From the NCBI RefSeq assembly GCF_900699015.1, contig NZ_LR217737.1:620001-684000 (forward strand): DNA of 64,000 nt. Reading direction: 5' to 3'. Shown one piece after another: positions 19,326 to 29,220 of the stretch (positions within the stretch are counted from its first letter, which is position 1; each line of letters begins with the position of its first letter). A program made the translations under genes and the position numbers. Under the pieces are notes generated by a model. It saw only the letters and a program-made list of their open reading frames with translations, did no database searches and had not been told where the DNA came from. The stretch is from Erwinia_E haradaeae_E (GTDB taxonomy: Bacteria; Pseudomonadota; Gammaproteobacteria; Enterobacterales; Enterobacteriaceae).

Positions 19326-19844
19326 TTAATTAGATGTAATTAAGTGCATACTTTCTTCGCTAGAAAGAGAAGCCAATCTTTCTAAAGTTTTTTTTAATTT
19401 TTCTGGGCTTTGTTGCGCAATACTCCGTAAAATATTGGCACTTTCTATACTCAGATGTCTTGCCTTTAGCTTCTTTTTCTCTAAATCGCAATGGCTATTA
19501 TATTTTATAGTTATTTCATGAGATTCAGATGCTATTGATGGATTGATCCTGATTTGAATTGCGATTAATAATGGCAACACCTCCTTTCGAAGTCTGAATA
19601 AAATATTAGATTCCTCATAACGCAAGGACATTAAAGCGTTAGCGTTAGCTATTTCGATGACTAGAACACCATTCCTTAAGTTAGCAACACGGCAGAAAGA
19701 CTGTAAATGTTCCGGTAAAACCTCCTGAACGGATGTTGTCAGTTTATTGATCTCAAGTGCACGCTGCTGTATATATTGTAATATGCTCTTTTTTTCAAAC
19801 TGATCAAAAAAATTCTTAACTAACTGCGGTCCTCTATCACGCAT
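19326..19844 (-). CDS. DUF721 (DciA-like) protein
   Basis: The 172-residue protein begins MRDRGPQLVK. It belongs to the DUF721 family found between lpxC and secM/secA in Yersinia and Seratia-like enterobacteria, and is absent from E. coli K-12 at this spot. The core (about residues 25-105: L..L...VLPE.L...CRVANLRNGVLVIE..NA....LRYE) matches the family. DUF721 includes DciA, which loads the replicative helicase in bacteria without DnaC, but the function of the enterobacterial copies is not settled, so I do not assign one. The gene points against lpxC, and the secM relic lies upstream of it. Its survival in such a reduced genome is notable. Confidence 0.8.
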   Translation of the reverse strand: MRDRGPQLVKNFFDQFEKKSILQYIQQRALEINKLTTSVQEVLPEHLQSFCRVANLRNGVLVIEIANANALMSLRYEESNILFRLRKEVLPLLIAIQIRINPSIASESHEITIKYNSHCDLEKKKLKARHLSIESANILRSIAQQSPEKLKKTLERLASLSSEESMHLITSN

Positions 19845-20310
19845 AAATAAACTCCGATATATCAGTGACTGATATCTAAAATTCTTAATAAAAATTAAAT
19901 CAATATTATTTATTCGGAATTGTACTATTAGTAGATTAATATCTCATATGTTATTTTATAAAAGATTTTTTATTACAACATCGTAGCACCTTACAAGTAT
20001 CTTTGATATAAAATTAGTATTAATAAATAGCGGCGATAATGCTAGTAAGTTAACTAAATTGACTGATTCTATCGTTAGAAAATAGAACGAATATACTACT
20101 CCTAGACAGTTAAGCTCTAATCCTTATAAAACAATTCAGTATATTAAACTAAGTCATTACTCATTCTAATTACATTATAGGTCTATGAATGATGAGTATT
20201 TCTAGCATTCGAGCTGGTCCTAATTCAAGTAATCAATCATAAATATTTATCTATGACAATAATAGGATTCAATGTTTTTCTTTAAAAGCACTCTTGAGAA
20301 ATTATCAATT
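19845..20310. other. Eroded secM interval
   Basis: These 466 nt separate the DUF721 gene from secA, the usual place of secM (about 510 nt in E. coli). Apart from the secM C-terminal trace listed separately and a short imperfect palindrome near 19855-19876 (GATATATCAGT/GACTGATATC), I see nothing readable. The promoter for secA must lie here or upstream, since lpxC and secA are separated by the opposing gene. Confidence 0.6.
20171..20242 (+). pseudogene. secM: Relic of SecM with the IRAGP arrest core
   Basis: SecM is the secretion monitor whose nascent chain stalls on FxxxxWIxxxxGIRAGP and so controls secA translation. In one frame, 20207-20221 encodes I-R-A-G-P. Aligning upstream without gaps puts Tyr (TAC 20171) at the Phe position, a TGA (20186-20188) at Trp, Met at Ile and Ser (AGC) at Gly. 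After IRAGP come six codons and TAA at 20240, about 70 nt before secA, as in E. coli. Only a 17-codon frame (ATG 20189, weak AGGT upstream) remains, too short to span the ribosome tunnel. The motif and position make the identification strong; residual activity is unlikely but untested. Confidence 0.75.
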
Positions 20311-23025
20311 ATGTTAATACACTTATTAACCAAATTTTTTGGTAGTAGTAATGATCGCACCCTTCGTCGTATGAAAAAAATGGTAGACTTAATTAATCAT
20401 CTAGAACTAAATTTTATAAAATTAACTGATAAAGAATTAGAGAAAAAAACAACTATATTTCGTTTACGATTAAAAAATGGTGAACAACTGGACAATCTAA
20501 TTCCAGAAGCGTTTGCTACTGTTCGAGAAGCTAGTAAGCGTGTTTTAAACATGCGTCACTTTGATGTACAAATTCTAGGAGGCATAGTTTTAAATAATCG
20601 TTGTATTGCAGAAATGAGAACTGGTGAAGGTAAAACATTAACAGCTACATTACCTGCCTATCTTAATGCATTATCAGAAAAAGGAGTTCATATTGTTACC
20701 GTTAACGATTATTTAGCTCAACGAGATGCAGAACAAAACCGACCATTATTTGAATTTCTTGGTTTAAGCGTTGGTAGCAATCTACCGGGCATGCCTGCTG
20801 CAGATAAGCGCAAAGCATATAATGCTGATATTACCTATGGAACTAATAATGAATATGGATTCGATTATCTGAGGGATAATATGGTCTTTAACCCAGATGA
20901 TCGAGTACAGCGTACCTTGCATTATGCGATTGTTGACGAAGTTGATTCTATTCTTATTGACGAAGCTCGTACTCCACTCATTATTTCTGGTCCAACTGAA
21001 GATCATTCAGAACTATATATTAAAATTAATAACATTATTCCTAAGTTAATTCGCCAAGAAAAAGAAGATTCCGAAAGGTTTCAAGGAACAGGGCATTTTT
21101 CAGTAGATGAAAAAACTAGACAAGTATATCTTACTGAGAGAGGACTTATTACTCTAGAAAATCTAATGGTTGAAGAAAATATTTTAGAAAAAGGAGAGTC
21201 ACTTTACTCACAAAGTAATATTATAATTATGCATCATGTAACTGCTGCACTACGTGCTCACGCCTTATTTACTTGTGACATTGACTATATTATCAAAAAT
21301 GGTGAAATTGTTATTGTCGATGAACATACTGGTCGGACTATGCAAGGACGCCGCTGGTCAGATGGCTTACACCAAGCGATAGAAGCTAAAGAAGGTGTAT
21401 CTATTCAAAATGAAAACCAAACTTTAGCCTCTATTACCTTTCAAAATTACTTTCGTTTGTATAAAAAACTATCTGGTATGACAGGTACTGCAGATACTGA
21501 AGCATTTGAATTTCGATCTATTTACAATCTAGATACAATTGTCATACCCACTAATAAACCTATGATAAGAAAAGATTTACCTGACTTAGTTTATATAACT
21601 GAATCAGAGAAGATTAATGCAATTATTGAAGATATTCGTCAACGAACTTTAAATGGACAGCCTGTGTTAGTTGGAACGATTTCAATTGAAAAATCTGAAA
21701 TAGTATCCCTTGCACTCAATAAAGCCGGTATTCAACACACAGTCCTTAATGCTAAATTTCATGCCCATGAAGCTGAAATTATTTCGCAGGCTGGTCAACC
21801 TGGCTCAGTTACAATCGCTACAAACATGGCAGGCCGTGGTACAGATATAGTACTTGGTGGAAAATGGAATGATAAGATACCTGTCTTATCAGAAGCTACC
21901 GAGAAACAAATTTCCGAAAGTAAAGCCGTATGGAGAGCTCGCCACAATACTGTACTAGCGTCAGGAGGACTACATATTATTGGCACTGAACGTCACGAAT
22001 CGCGTCGTATTGATAATCAACTACGTGGCCGTTCTGGTCGACAAGGAGATGAGGGGTCTTCTCGTTTCTACCTATCAATGGAAGACTCATTAATGCGGAT
22101 CTTCGCCTCAGAACGCGTTACTCAAATGATGAGAAAGCTAGGCATGGGTACTGGAGAATCCATTCAACATCCTTGGGTTACTAAGGCAATCGCTAATGCA
22201 CAGCGGAAGGTCGAAAGCCGTAACTTTGATATACGTAAGCAACTTCTAGAGTATGATGATGTAGCTAATGATCAAAGACGTGTAATTTACTTGCAACGTA
22301 ATAAACTTTTGGATACCTCTGATATCTCCGACATTATTATCAACATGCAAGAAGAAGTCTACACTACTATTCTTTATCAATATATTCCACCACAATCTGA
22401 AGAAGACATATGGGATACTTCTGGTTTAGAAAAAAAACTTACAAATGACTTCAACCTCACTATTAATATCAATGACTGGTTGGAGACAGACAATAATCTA
22501 GATATCGAGATTTTAAGAAAAAAAATAATTCACAAAGCTAAAAGACACTATTCTTGTACAGAAGAACACCTTGGTCCAACAATTTTGCGAAACTACGAAA
22601 AAAACCTCATGTTAACAACTTTAGATTCCTTATGGAAAGACCACCTTTCTGCAATAGAATATTTACGACAAGGAATCCACCTGCGTGGTTACGCCCAAAA
22701 AGATCCAAAACAAGAATATAAACGAGAATCTTTTGCCATGTTTTCTGCAATGTTAGAATCACTAAACTATGAAGTAGTAAGTCATCTTAGTAGGATCAAT
22801 CAAATATCTCTTCTAAAAGAATTAACAAATAGGAACGAAGGATTTCTCTACCAAGAAATGAGCAGCACAAAAAAAGAAAAAAATAAAACACAAATATTAG
22901 ATCATATTTCTCAAAATAAACAAGACCTAGCTATTACTTCAGTTAGTTATCAAGTAGGACGAAATCATCCCTGCCCTTGTGGATCAGGAAAAAGGTATAA
23001 ACAATGCCACGGTCATCTTATATAA
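20311..23025 (+). CDS. secA: SecA, preprotein translocase ATPase
   Basis: SecA is the motor that pushes preproteins through SecYEG. From ATG 20311 (MLIHLLTKFFGS) it has 904 residues (E. coli 901). An in-frame ATG at 20272 would add 13 residues not seen in relatives. Walker A lies in MRTGEGKTLTA near residue 108 and the DEAD-type motif in IVDEVDSILIDEAR. ATNMAGRGTDI and GRSGRQGDEG form the second nucleotide-binding domain. The C-terminal zinc and SecB-binding tail keeps C888, C890, C899 and H900 (CPCGSGKRYKQCH). A GAGAA lies about 10 nt upstream. Its normal regulator secM is a relic, so control by SecM arrest is probably lost. Confidence 0.97.
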   Translation: MLIHLLTKFFGSSNDRTLRRMKKMVDLINHLELNFIKLTDKELEKKTTIFRLRLKNGEQLDNLIPEAFATVREASKRVLNMRHFDVQILGGIVLNNRCIAEMRTGEGKTLTATLPAYLNALSEKGVHIVTVNDYLAQRDAEQNRPLFEFLGLSVGSNLPGMPAADKRKAYNADITYGTNNEYGFDYLRDNMVFNPDDRVQRTLHYAIVDEVDSILIDEARTPLIISGPTEDHSELYIKINNIIPKLIRQEKEDSERFQGTGHFSVDEKTRQVYLTERGLITLENLMVEENILEKGESLYSQSNIIIMHHVTAALRAHALFTCDIDYIIKNGEIVIVDEHTGRTMQGRRWSDGLHQAIEAKEGVSIQNENQTLASITFQNYFRLYKKLSGMTGTADTEAFEFRSIYNLDTIVIPTNKPMIRKDLPDLVYITESEKINAIIEDIRQRTLNGQPVLVGTISIEKSEIVSLALNKAGIQHTVLNAKFHAHEAEIISQAGQPGSVTIATNMAGRGTDIVLGGKWNDKIPVLSEATEKQISESKAVWRARHNTVLASGGLHIIGTERHESRRIDNQLRGRSGRQGDEGSSRFYLSMEDSLMRIFASERVTQMMRKLGMGTGESIQHPWVTKAIANAQRKVESRNFDIRKQLLEYDDVANDQRRVIYLQRNKLLDTSDISDIIINMQEEVYTTILYQYIPPQSEEDIWDTSGLEKKLTNDFNLTININDWLETDNNLDIEILRKKIIHKAKRHYSCTEEHLGPTILRNYEKNLMLTTLDSLWKDHLSAIEYLRQGIHLRGYAQKDPKQEYKRESFAMFSAMLESLNYEVVSHLSRINQISLLKELTNRNEGFLYQEMSSTKKEKNKTQILDHISQNKQDLAITSVSYQVGRNHPCPCGSGKRYKQCHGHLI

Positions 23026-23270
23026 AATGCTTAGCTTGAAACTACCACTAAAATAATTACTAGTTCTTTTATAAAAATTTAACAAAACAATAAATAACAG
23101 ATCAACTATTATTATCTTTGTGTTTTTCTCTCACAAGAAAACAAAAATATTGATAGCTATATTAAAATTATGACTATAAGTGAATTCTACTAATAATTGA
23201 AAAATAAAAGAAACTTAAAAATATATAGAAGGTAATACTGTTTTAAGTTTCTTTAAAAATAGGAAAAGCG

Positions 23271-23308
23271 ATCTACTGAGTAGACATAGTACGTACTACT
23301 CGGTAGAT
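23271..23308. repeat. 13-bp inverted repeat (one G-T mismatch)
   Basis: ATCTACTGAGTAG and CTACTCGGTAGAT form a 13-bp stem (one wobble position) around a 12-nt loop that itself contains GTAC. It is richer in G and C than its surroundings. No T-run follows on either strand. It lies 245 nt after secA and may be a structured RNA or an old terminator. Confidence 0.55.
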
Positions 23309-23455
23309 AAATTTAAACGAATGTATGCTTCCTAATTTTTAGAATCATATATATGCAAGACTATAAAAAAGAAAGATATATATTAACTATGTATGATTAT
23401 ATTTCTCTTATTGAAGATATTGATTAAAAATAAACAAACAGGAACCACTAAAAAC

Positions 23456-23476
23456 AGATCTTCTTATAGAAGATCT
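23456..23476. repeat. 9-bp perfect hairpin
   Basis: AGATCTTCT and AGAAGATCT enclose a TAT loop. The downstream sequence is AT-rich without a clean T-run. It may be a weak terminator; no gene can be tied to it. Confidence 0.4.
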
Positions 23477-24428
23477 AATTAATTTATTATAAGACGAAGT
23501 AGAATACTCTATCTACCTATCTGTTTTCTTCATTTCATTTTAATGATGATTAAATAATTATAACTACATATTGTCATTATTGTGTACTAAATTTAGTAAT
23601 CTTTATTATTTTAGTAGATATATAGCTAATTCCTATGTTTGTAAAAACAAGATTATATATATTAAGTATATACTTTAGTTCGAATAAAATAACTTACAAA
23701 CTCAAAACTTAATATCGAATAAACTAACATAAGCTTAATATATATCTAATTAATTTATATAAGATCTAATCTTTTATCTTATAAATTCCTTTATAGATAA
23801 TTGGAACTATCTAACACCATACATAATTTATCCTAATAATAATTTTATATATGTTTAATAACATAATTTTTATATGCTTCATATAAAAATTTATAGACCT
23901 TCCAATACGAAGGTTGTGGAATAAAATATCGAAAAAAAACAAAAACATAATTATATCATTTCTTGTAATAATCTACCATACTCTAGATAAAAACAATTTA
24001 TGAAAATAGGTTATAGATGTAACTATAATCAGATCTTAAAAAACAATAATATTTTTGTCCCAAAAAAACTACGAAACCTTAACTATAACCTATCAAATAA
24101 ATTATATAAAAACTAATGATTAATATCATGTATTAGTTATTATCATCATTATTATTTTATATTAAGCTAATATGCTAATAATTCACATTATTATAACTCT
24201 GTTGTGCTATGTAAAATAATTACAATATCAATCCTGAAAACTAAAAAATGATCCTCTATTAGAGCTATAATTTTCATGATTTAAAAATCTACTATTTTTT
24301 ATTTTATTTGTTAACCTGAAATCGATGACTATATCCGTATTTAATCGTATAATAATAAAATATACATTAAAAAAATGAAGAAATTGATATAGGAACTCGA
24401 ATAAAGATAAGGATGATCTATATATCTT

Positions 24429-25457
24429 TTATTCCTGTTTCATGTGTAAATTTATCAGTGTTTTACTTGGTTCTCCACCAATTTCTCGAACTAATCTAGG
24501 AACCATGTAACCCGAAACCATTGTCAGCAATTCACGGATAATAGCGCAGGCACGTTGATCACTAACATAGAAATGTGCTGTTCCTTTTACTTTATCTAAC
24601 AAATGAAGATAATAAGGTAAAATTCCAATATCAAATAAGGCGTTACTTAATTCTGCAAGCACAACTGAACTATCATTGATCTCTCGTAGTAGAACACTTT
24701 GATTTAATAAAGTCACCCCAGCAGATTTCAACATATACATACTATATTTAAGATCATCATTAATTTCTTTCATATGGTTAATATGAGTAACCAATAGAAT
24801 TTGTAGTCGTGAATGTTCTAAACGTTTACACAATACTTTTGTAATACGTTTTGGGATTACTACCGGTAAGCGACTGTGTATACGCACCCTCTTAAGATGC
24901 GATATTTTCTCAAGTTTCGTGATTATCCAATCTAATTCATCATCTTTCGCCATTAATGGATCACCACCAGATATAATTACTTCATCTAGATCTAAGTCTT
25001 CTTGGATATATAGTATAGCTTTTTCCCAGTTATGTTTATTTCCCTTATTTAACTGATAAGGAAAATAACGCCTAAAACAATAACGACAATGTACTGCACA
25101 ATTTCCTTTTACTAGAAATAACACTCGATTACGATATTTATGTAATAATCCTGGTACTATGCTGTTTTGTTCATTTAATGGATTCACATTATAGCCTGGT
25201 ATATCAATATATTCCTGATCTGAGGTAATTACCTGTAGAAGAAGGGGATCCTTAGGATCACCTTTACGCATACGTTCAGCAAATGTACGAGGAATGCGTA
25301 AGGGAAAATCACCACTTCCGAAATGATTAATAGTTAAATAAGGGTGATATTTTAATGATAAAAATTGTAATAATTCATTATAATCAGTAATTACATCAAC
25401 CAATTGATCTAACCATTCTTCATGAATGCAAGACTGATAGGTTGAAATATTGTTCAT
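24429..25457 (-). CDS. epmB: EpmB, EF-P lysine 2,3-aminomutase
   Basis: EpmB is a radical-SAM, PLP-dependent enzyme that isomerises (S)-alpha-lysine to (R)-beta-lysine, which EpmA then attaches to elongation factor P. The 342 residues match the E. coli length. The radical-SAM cysteines are C120, C124 and C127 (CAVHCRYC), and SGGDPL follows near 192. It faces efp across only 38 nt, the arrangement seen in E. coli, which supports the EF-P-specific assignment over a catabolic lysine aminomutase. EpmA is not in this window, so the completeness of the pathway cannot be judged here. Confidence 0.95.
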   Translation of the reverse strand: MNNISTYQSCIHEEWLDQLVDVITDYNELLQFLSLKYHPYLTINHFGSGDFPLRIPRTFAERMRKGDPKDPLLLQVITSDQEYIDIPGYNVNPLNEQNSIVPGLLHKYRNRVLFLVKGNCAVHCRYCFRRYFPYQLNKGNKHNWEKAILYIQEDLDLDEVIISGGDPLMAKDDELDWIITKLEKISHLKRVRIHSRLPVVIPKRITKVLCKRLEHSRLQILLVTHINHMKEINDDLKYSMYMLKSAGVTLLNQSVLLREINDSSVVLAELSNALFDIGILPYYLHLLDKVKGTAHFYVSDQRACAIIRELLTMVSGYMVPRLVREIGGEPSKTLINLHMKQE

Positions 25458-25495
25458 ATTTATAGATGTCCAAATTATAAATAACAGAGGGTTTT

Positions 25496-26062
25496 ATGGT
25501 AACTTATTTTAGCAATGACTTTCGTCCTGGTCTGAAAATAATATTTGAAGGCGAACCTTATACTATTGAGTCCAGCCAGTTTGTAAAACCTGGTAAGGGG
25601 CAAGCTTTTGTCCGTGTTAAGATGCGACGATTGCTTTCTGGTGCTCGAATAGAGAAGACATTGAAAGCCATAGAGTCAGTAGAAAGTGCTAACATTATTG
25701 AAACTAATTTGACTTACTTATATAGAGATGAATCTTACTTTTATTTTATGCATTCAAAAAACTTTGAGCAATACTCTATCCAAAAAGAAATCGTAGGAGA
25801 TAAATATAAATGGTTACTTAAAAATATTGCATGTACTATTACTCTATGGAATGATATACCAATCCATCTAGTCCTACCAAAATTTGTGGAAATAGAAATT
25901 ATAGATACTAGTCCTAGTCTAAAGGGAGACACTTCTAGTACTGGTAGCAAAACTGCAATACTCTCTACAGGAGCACGTATAAAGGTGCCTCTATTTATAC
26001 AAATTGGTGAAATTATTAAAGTAGATACTCGTTCTAATTCCTATATTTCTAGGGTAAAATAA
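25496..26062 (+). CDS. efp: EF-P, translation elongation factor P
   Basis: EF-P rescues ribosomes stalled at consecutive prolines. It has 188 residues with the usual three beta-barrel domains. The modification site K34 lies in VKPGKGQAF, and the C-terminal domain keeps GDTSSTGSK and VKVPLF-like (IKVPLF) motifs. A GAGGG ribosome site precedes the ATG. The 38-nt divergent spacer towards epmB contains TATAAA at about 25476, a possible -10 element, leaving little room for two separate promoters. The presence of epmB suggests that K34 is still beta-lysylated. Confidence 0.97.
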   Translation: MVTYFSNDFRPGLKIIFEGEPYTIESSQFVKPGKGQAFVRVKMRRLLSGARIEKTLKAIESVESANIIETNLTYLYRDESYFYFMHSKNFEQYSIQKEIVGDKYKWLLKNIACTITLWNDIPIHLVLPKFVEIEIIDTSPSLKGDTSSTGSKTAILSTGARIKVPLFIQIGEIIKVDTRSNSYISRVK

Positions 26063-27238
26063 TCTAGATCACTAGTATGTCTTTCAATATTCTAACTTTA
26101 TGCCTATTTAGAACTCGCTATATCTAATTTCTTTTTACAGAATATATTTCTTCAATAAAGAAGTATTATATATTTAACCTTAATCCATTAAGTATTAGAT
26201 TAAGACTTAACTGTCAATTAAAATATTTTTATCAACAAATATACTACTAATAACTATATGAATTTAATTATTATTCAATAGAAATTTTATGAATGTATCC
26301 TGAATAGAATCAGAATATTAGATGTCATCTAAAACTCCTTAATAAATAAATTTATTCTACAGTTATTCATTTATCTATATTTCTAATCTGAATATTATAA
26401 GATGAATATCTACTTATCTTACTTCACAGTCTAAACTTAATACATAATATCATGATGAATTCATTATCATATTGATACATATTTTAATATCATCTAATAT
26501 ATAATCTACAAAAATTGAATAGGTTAAAAACTAATATATTATCCTTGTCTTCTCCAATTAAAGATTCAATCTAGCCATATTTGCTATTTCTAAAAAATAA
26601 ACATGTCACTAAAATAATAATTAGTAAAAACTAAATGATGAAATTAATTAACTGAATCTTATGAGAATTCTGCTTTCTTTGATTTACTTATTAATATCAA
26701 TTCTATCTAATATCTTAGATATTAAACTAAAAAATGAATCATTACTTTGTACTTCTACAAATAATTAAGATATTGTCACATAAATCAGAATAAATGATTA
26801 TAATTGTGAAAATAACTGTATTAGTGTTACATAAATCTACTTAATTTAAGATATCTATAATATTCACCTATTTGATCTATATAAAACAAAATATTCTACA
26901 TGTTTTGAACTAATAGGACAGATATAACTACATAGAACCTAAATATACTAAATAGTTATTATCTCTTATTTTTATATTCTTTAAGAATCTTAATTCTTAA
27001 AATTTAGGTCTATCTCTTATCAATTTCTTCTAAAATCATTGTATTTACGTTAATTATTAAGATAATAAACGTTACTAAATCAGATCACTTGTTCTATACT
27101 CATAGTATATCTATTCTAGATACATAAAAATAAACTAATATTATCCTTAGCATAATCTAAAATATGTAATCTTAATATGATCTGTAAACCAACCAAACCA
27201 GAACAATGAAAAGATATAAACCTAATCAAGAAATACTT
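26063..27238. other. Gene-free interval upstream of rsxE
   Basis: About 1.2 kb without a recognisable gene. In relatives the rsxE gene is preceded by rsxG and the rest of the rsxABCDG operon (several kb); this gap is too short to hold them and no intact member is present. A short open tail ending in TGA at 27208 reads K-P-T-K-P-E-Q, which could be an rsxG end, but that is speculative. Confidence 0.55.
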
Positions 27239-27934
27239 ATGAGTAAAATAACTAGTCTCGTAATAAACGGGTTATGGAAAAAAAACTCAGCCTGTGTTCA
27301 GCTTCTTGGCCTATGCCCGTTACTGGCAGTAACATCAACTGCTACTAATGCTCTTGGTCTTGGTTTAGCTACCACATTTGTGTTAACCTGTACTAATAGC
27401 CTAATTTCCTTATCTCGTCGCTGGATTACCACTGAAATTCGTATTCCTATTTACGTGATTATTATCGCAGCAGTAGTGAGTTCTATGGAGATGCTGATTC
27501 AGGCTTATGCCTATAATCTGTATCAATCATTAGGAATCTTCATTCCACTAATTGTGACAAACTGTATAGTAGTTGGCCGTGCTGAAGCCATAGCTTCAAA
27601 AAAAAATATCATTTTATCAGCAATAGACGGTATGGCTATTGGTTTAGGAGCCACGAGCGTCATGGTTCTATTAGGCTCAATACGTGAAATTATCAGTAAT
27701 GGCACTATATTCGATGGTGCAGATCAACTTCTTGGATCATGGGCTAAGATTATTCATATTCAAGTGATTAATTTTAATTGGCCCATGCTATTAGCTATGC
27801 TTCCACCAGGAGCCTTTATCGGGCTAGGAATGCTTCTATCAGTCAAACATCTCATTGATAAAAAGATAAAAACCATATTGTACAAAAAATATAATTTTAA
27901 AGAGTTTTTTAAAATGAAACGAGGAAAGACTTGA
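27239..27934 (+). CDS. rsxE: RsxE (RnfE), membrane subunit of an electron-transport complex
   Basis: RsxE is one of six subunits of the Rsx/Rnf inner-membrane complex, which in E. coli keeps SoxR reduced. The product is 231 residues from ATG 27239 (MSKITSLVINGLW), the start aligned with E. coli; ATG 27206 would add 11 residues. About six membrane helices are visible, with the family motifs CPLLAVTSTATNALG and VTNCIVVGRAEA intact and PPGAFIGLG near the end. None of rsxA, B, C, D or G is in the window. The TGA overlaps the TTG start of nth, and a GAGGA for nth lies inside rsxE, so the two are coupled. Confidence 0.93.
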   Translation: MSKITSLVINGLWKKNSACVQLLGLCPLLAVTSTATNALGLGLATTFVLTCTNSLISLSRRWITTEIRIPIYVIIIAAVVSSMEMLIQAYAYNLYQSLGIFIPLIVTNCIVVGRAEAIASKKNIILSAIDGMAIGLGATSVMVLLGSIREIISNGTIFDGADQLLGSWAKIIHIQVINFNWPMLLAMLPPGAFIGLGMLLSVKHLIDKKIKTILYKKYNFKEFFKMKRGKT

Positions 27935-28557
27935 ATCAAGACAAGCGCTATCAAATTATAGATAGGATAAAGGAGGGGATTCCAAATCCTATTATTACTT
28001 TACATTCTCTCTCACCTTTTGAATATCTTATTTCTATTATTCTTTCAGCTCAATCTAACGATCTTACTGTAAAAAAAGCTACAGATAGACTTTATATAGT
28101 TGCTAATACTCCTAATGCCATTCTAACATTAGGCTTAAAAACTTTACAAGAATATATTAAAACCATTGGCTTATATCATATTAAAGCTAAAAATATTATA
28201 GATACATGCCAGATTATAGTTGAAAAGCATAATGGAAATATTCCAGACAATAGAGAAGAATTAGAAAGACTACCTGGTGTAGGAAGAAAAACTGCTAACT
28301 TAGTTCTTAATACAGTTTTTGGTCATTCTACAATTGCTGTAGACAGGCATGTATTTCGTGTCTGTAACCGTACCGGTTTGGCAGTGGGAACCAATGTGAG
28401 AATAGTAGAAAATCTGCTGCTAGACTATATCCCCGAATTATTTAAAATTCACTTTCATCATTATTTAGTATTTCATGGACGCCATACTTGCATGGCACGT
28501 CAACCAAAATGCAACTCATGTATTATAGTTGATTTATGTGAATTTAGTAAAAAATGA
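27931..28557 (+). CDS. nth: Nth, endonuclease III
   Basis: Nth is the base-excision glycosylase and AP lyase that removes oxidised pyrimidines. It has 208 residues (E. coli 211). The helix-hairpin-helix LPGVGRKTA contains catalytic K120; D138 lies in IAVDRH. The 4Fe-4S ligands C187, C194, C197 and C203 have the correct C-x6-C-x2-C-x5-C spacing. The start is TTG at 27931, overlapping the rsxE TGA (TTGA), with GAGGAAAG just upstream; the N-terminus MNQDKR aligns with E. coli MNKAKR. The rsxE-nth order is that of E. coli. Confidence 0.96.
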   Translation: MNQDKRYQIIDRIKEGIPNPIITLHSLSPFEYLISIILSAQSNDLTVKKATDRLYIVANTPNAILTLGLKTLQEYIKTIGLYHIKAKNIIDTCQIIVEKHNGNIPDNREELERLPGVGRKTANLVLNTVFGHSTIAVDRHVFRVCNRTGLAVGTNVRIVENLLLDYIPELFKIHFHHYLVFHGRHTCMARQPKCNSCIIVDLCEFSKK

Positions 28558-29220
28558 ATATTCCTCACTATGAAATGATAAACGAACAGAATTGATTACT
28601 CTTACTTCAATATTCGATCAAGTAGATAATTAAATTTAACAAGATACAGACAATTAATTCTAACTTCATCTTCAGTATGAAAAGCATAAAATTCAATAAA
28701 ATAAACTATACACATAAAGTTAGATCTACAAAAATGATCATACTAAAGAATAAAATCTACACTAATTAGTATTGATTTGATAAATTAATTATTATATTAG
28801 AAAAGAGATATCTCAACCTTAGTTAAATACAAATGATTACTAATAAACAAGATAAGATGAGCTATCTAACTCCGAAAACATCTTCAGTCTATATCCAAGT
28901 TAATATAAGTACTTTCACCTTATCTATAATCAGGATAAAATAATCAAGTTTTCCCCTATTTTAACTATGAAAATTAAAAAATAAAAATATTTATTTAATA
29001 TAAAACTCAAATTTATTATTCTCTTAATAAACTCAATAAAGTATCGATGTTCTATAAAAATTTATATTTTTAGATTATTAACTTCTCCTGATATAAGCTC
29101 TACTCAACATAACTACGAATCATATAATCAATTAACCAGATACTATTCGGGTTGTTCTTTCATCTTATAGACAAAAGTAGAAACTAGTGTAATTTCATAT
29201 TTTTACATAAAACTTATCAA
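28558..29220. other. Gene-free interval between nth and tpiA
   Basis: About 660 nt between two convergent genes. I see no open frame of interest and no clear terminator hairpin with a T-run. Confidence 0.55.

Larger units (their letters stand above)
23026..24428. other. Gene-free interval between secA and epmB
   Basis: About 1.4 kb with no credible open frame. In E. coli secA is followed by mutT, and epmB is not nearby, so this gap contains both lost genes and a gene-order breakpoint. I could not recognise MutT motifs. Two hairpins are listed separately. A small third one, ACCTTC/GAAGGT, lies at 23897-23914. Confidence 0.6.
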
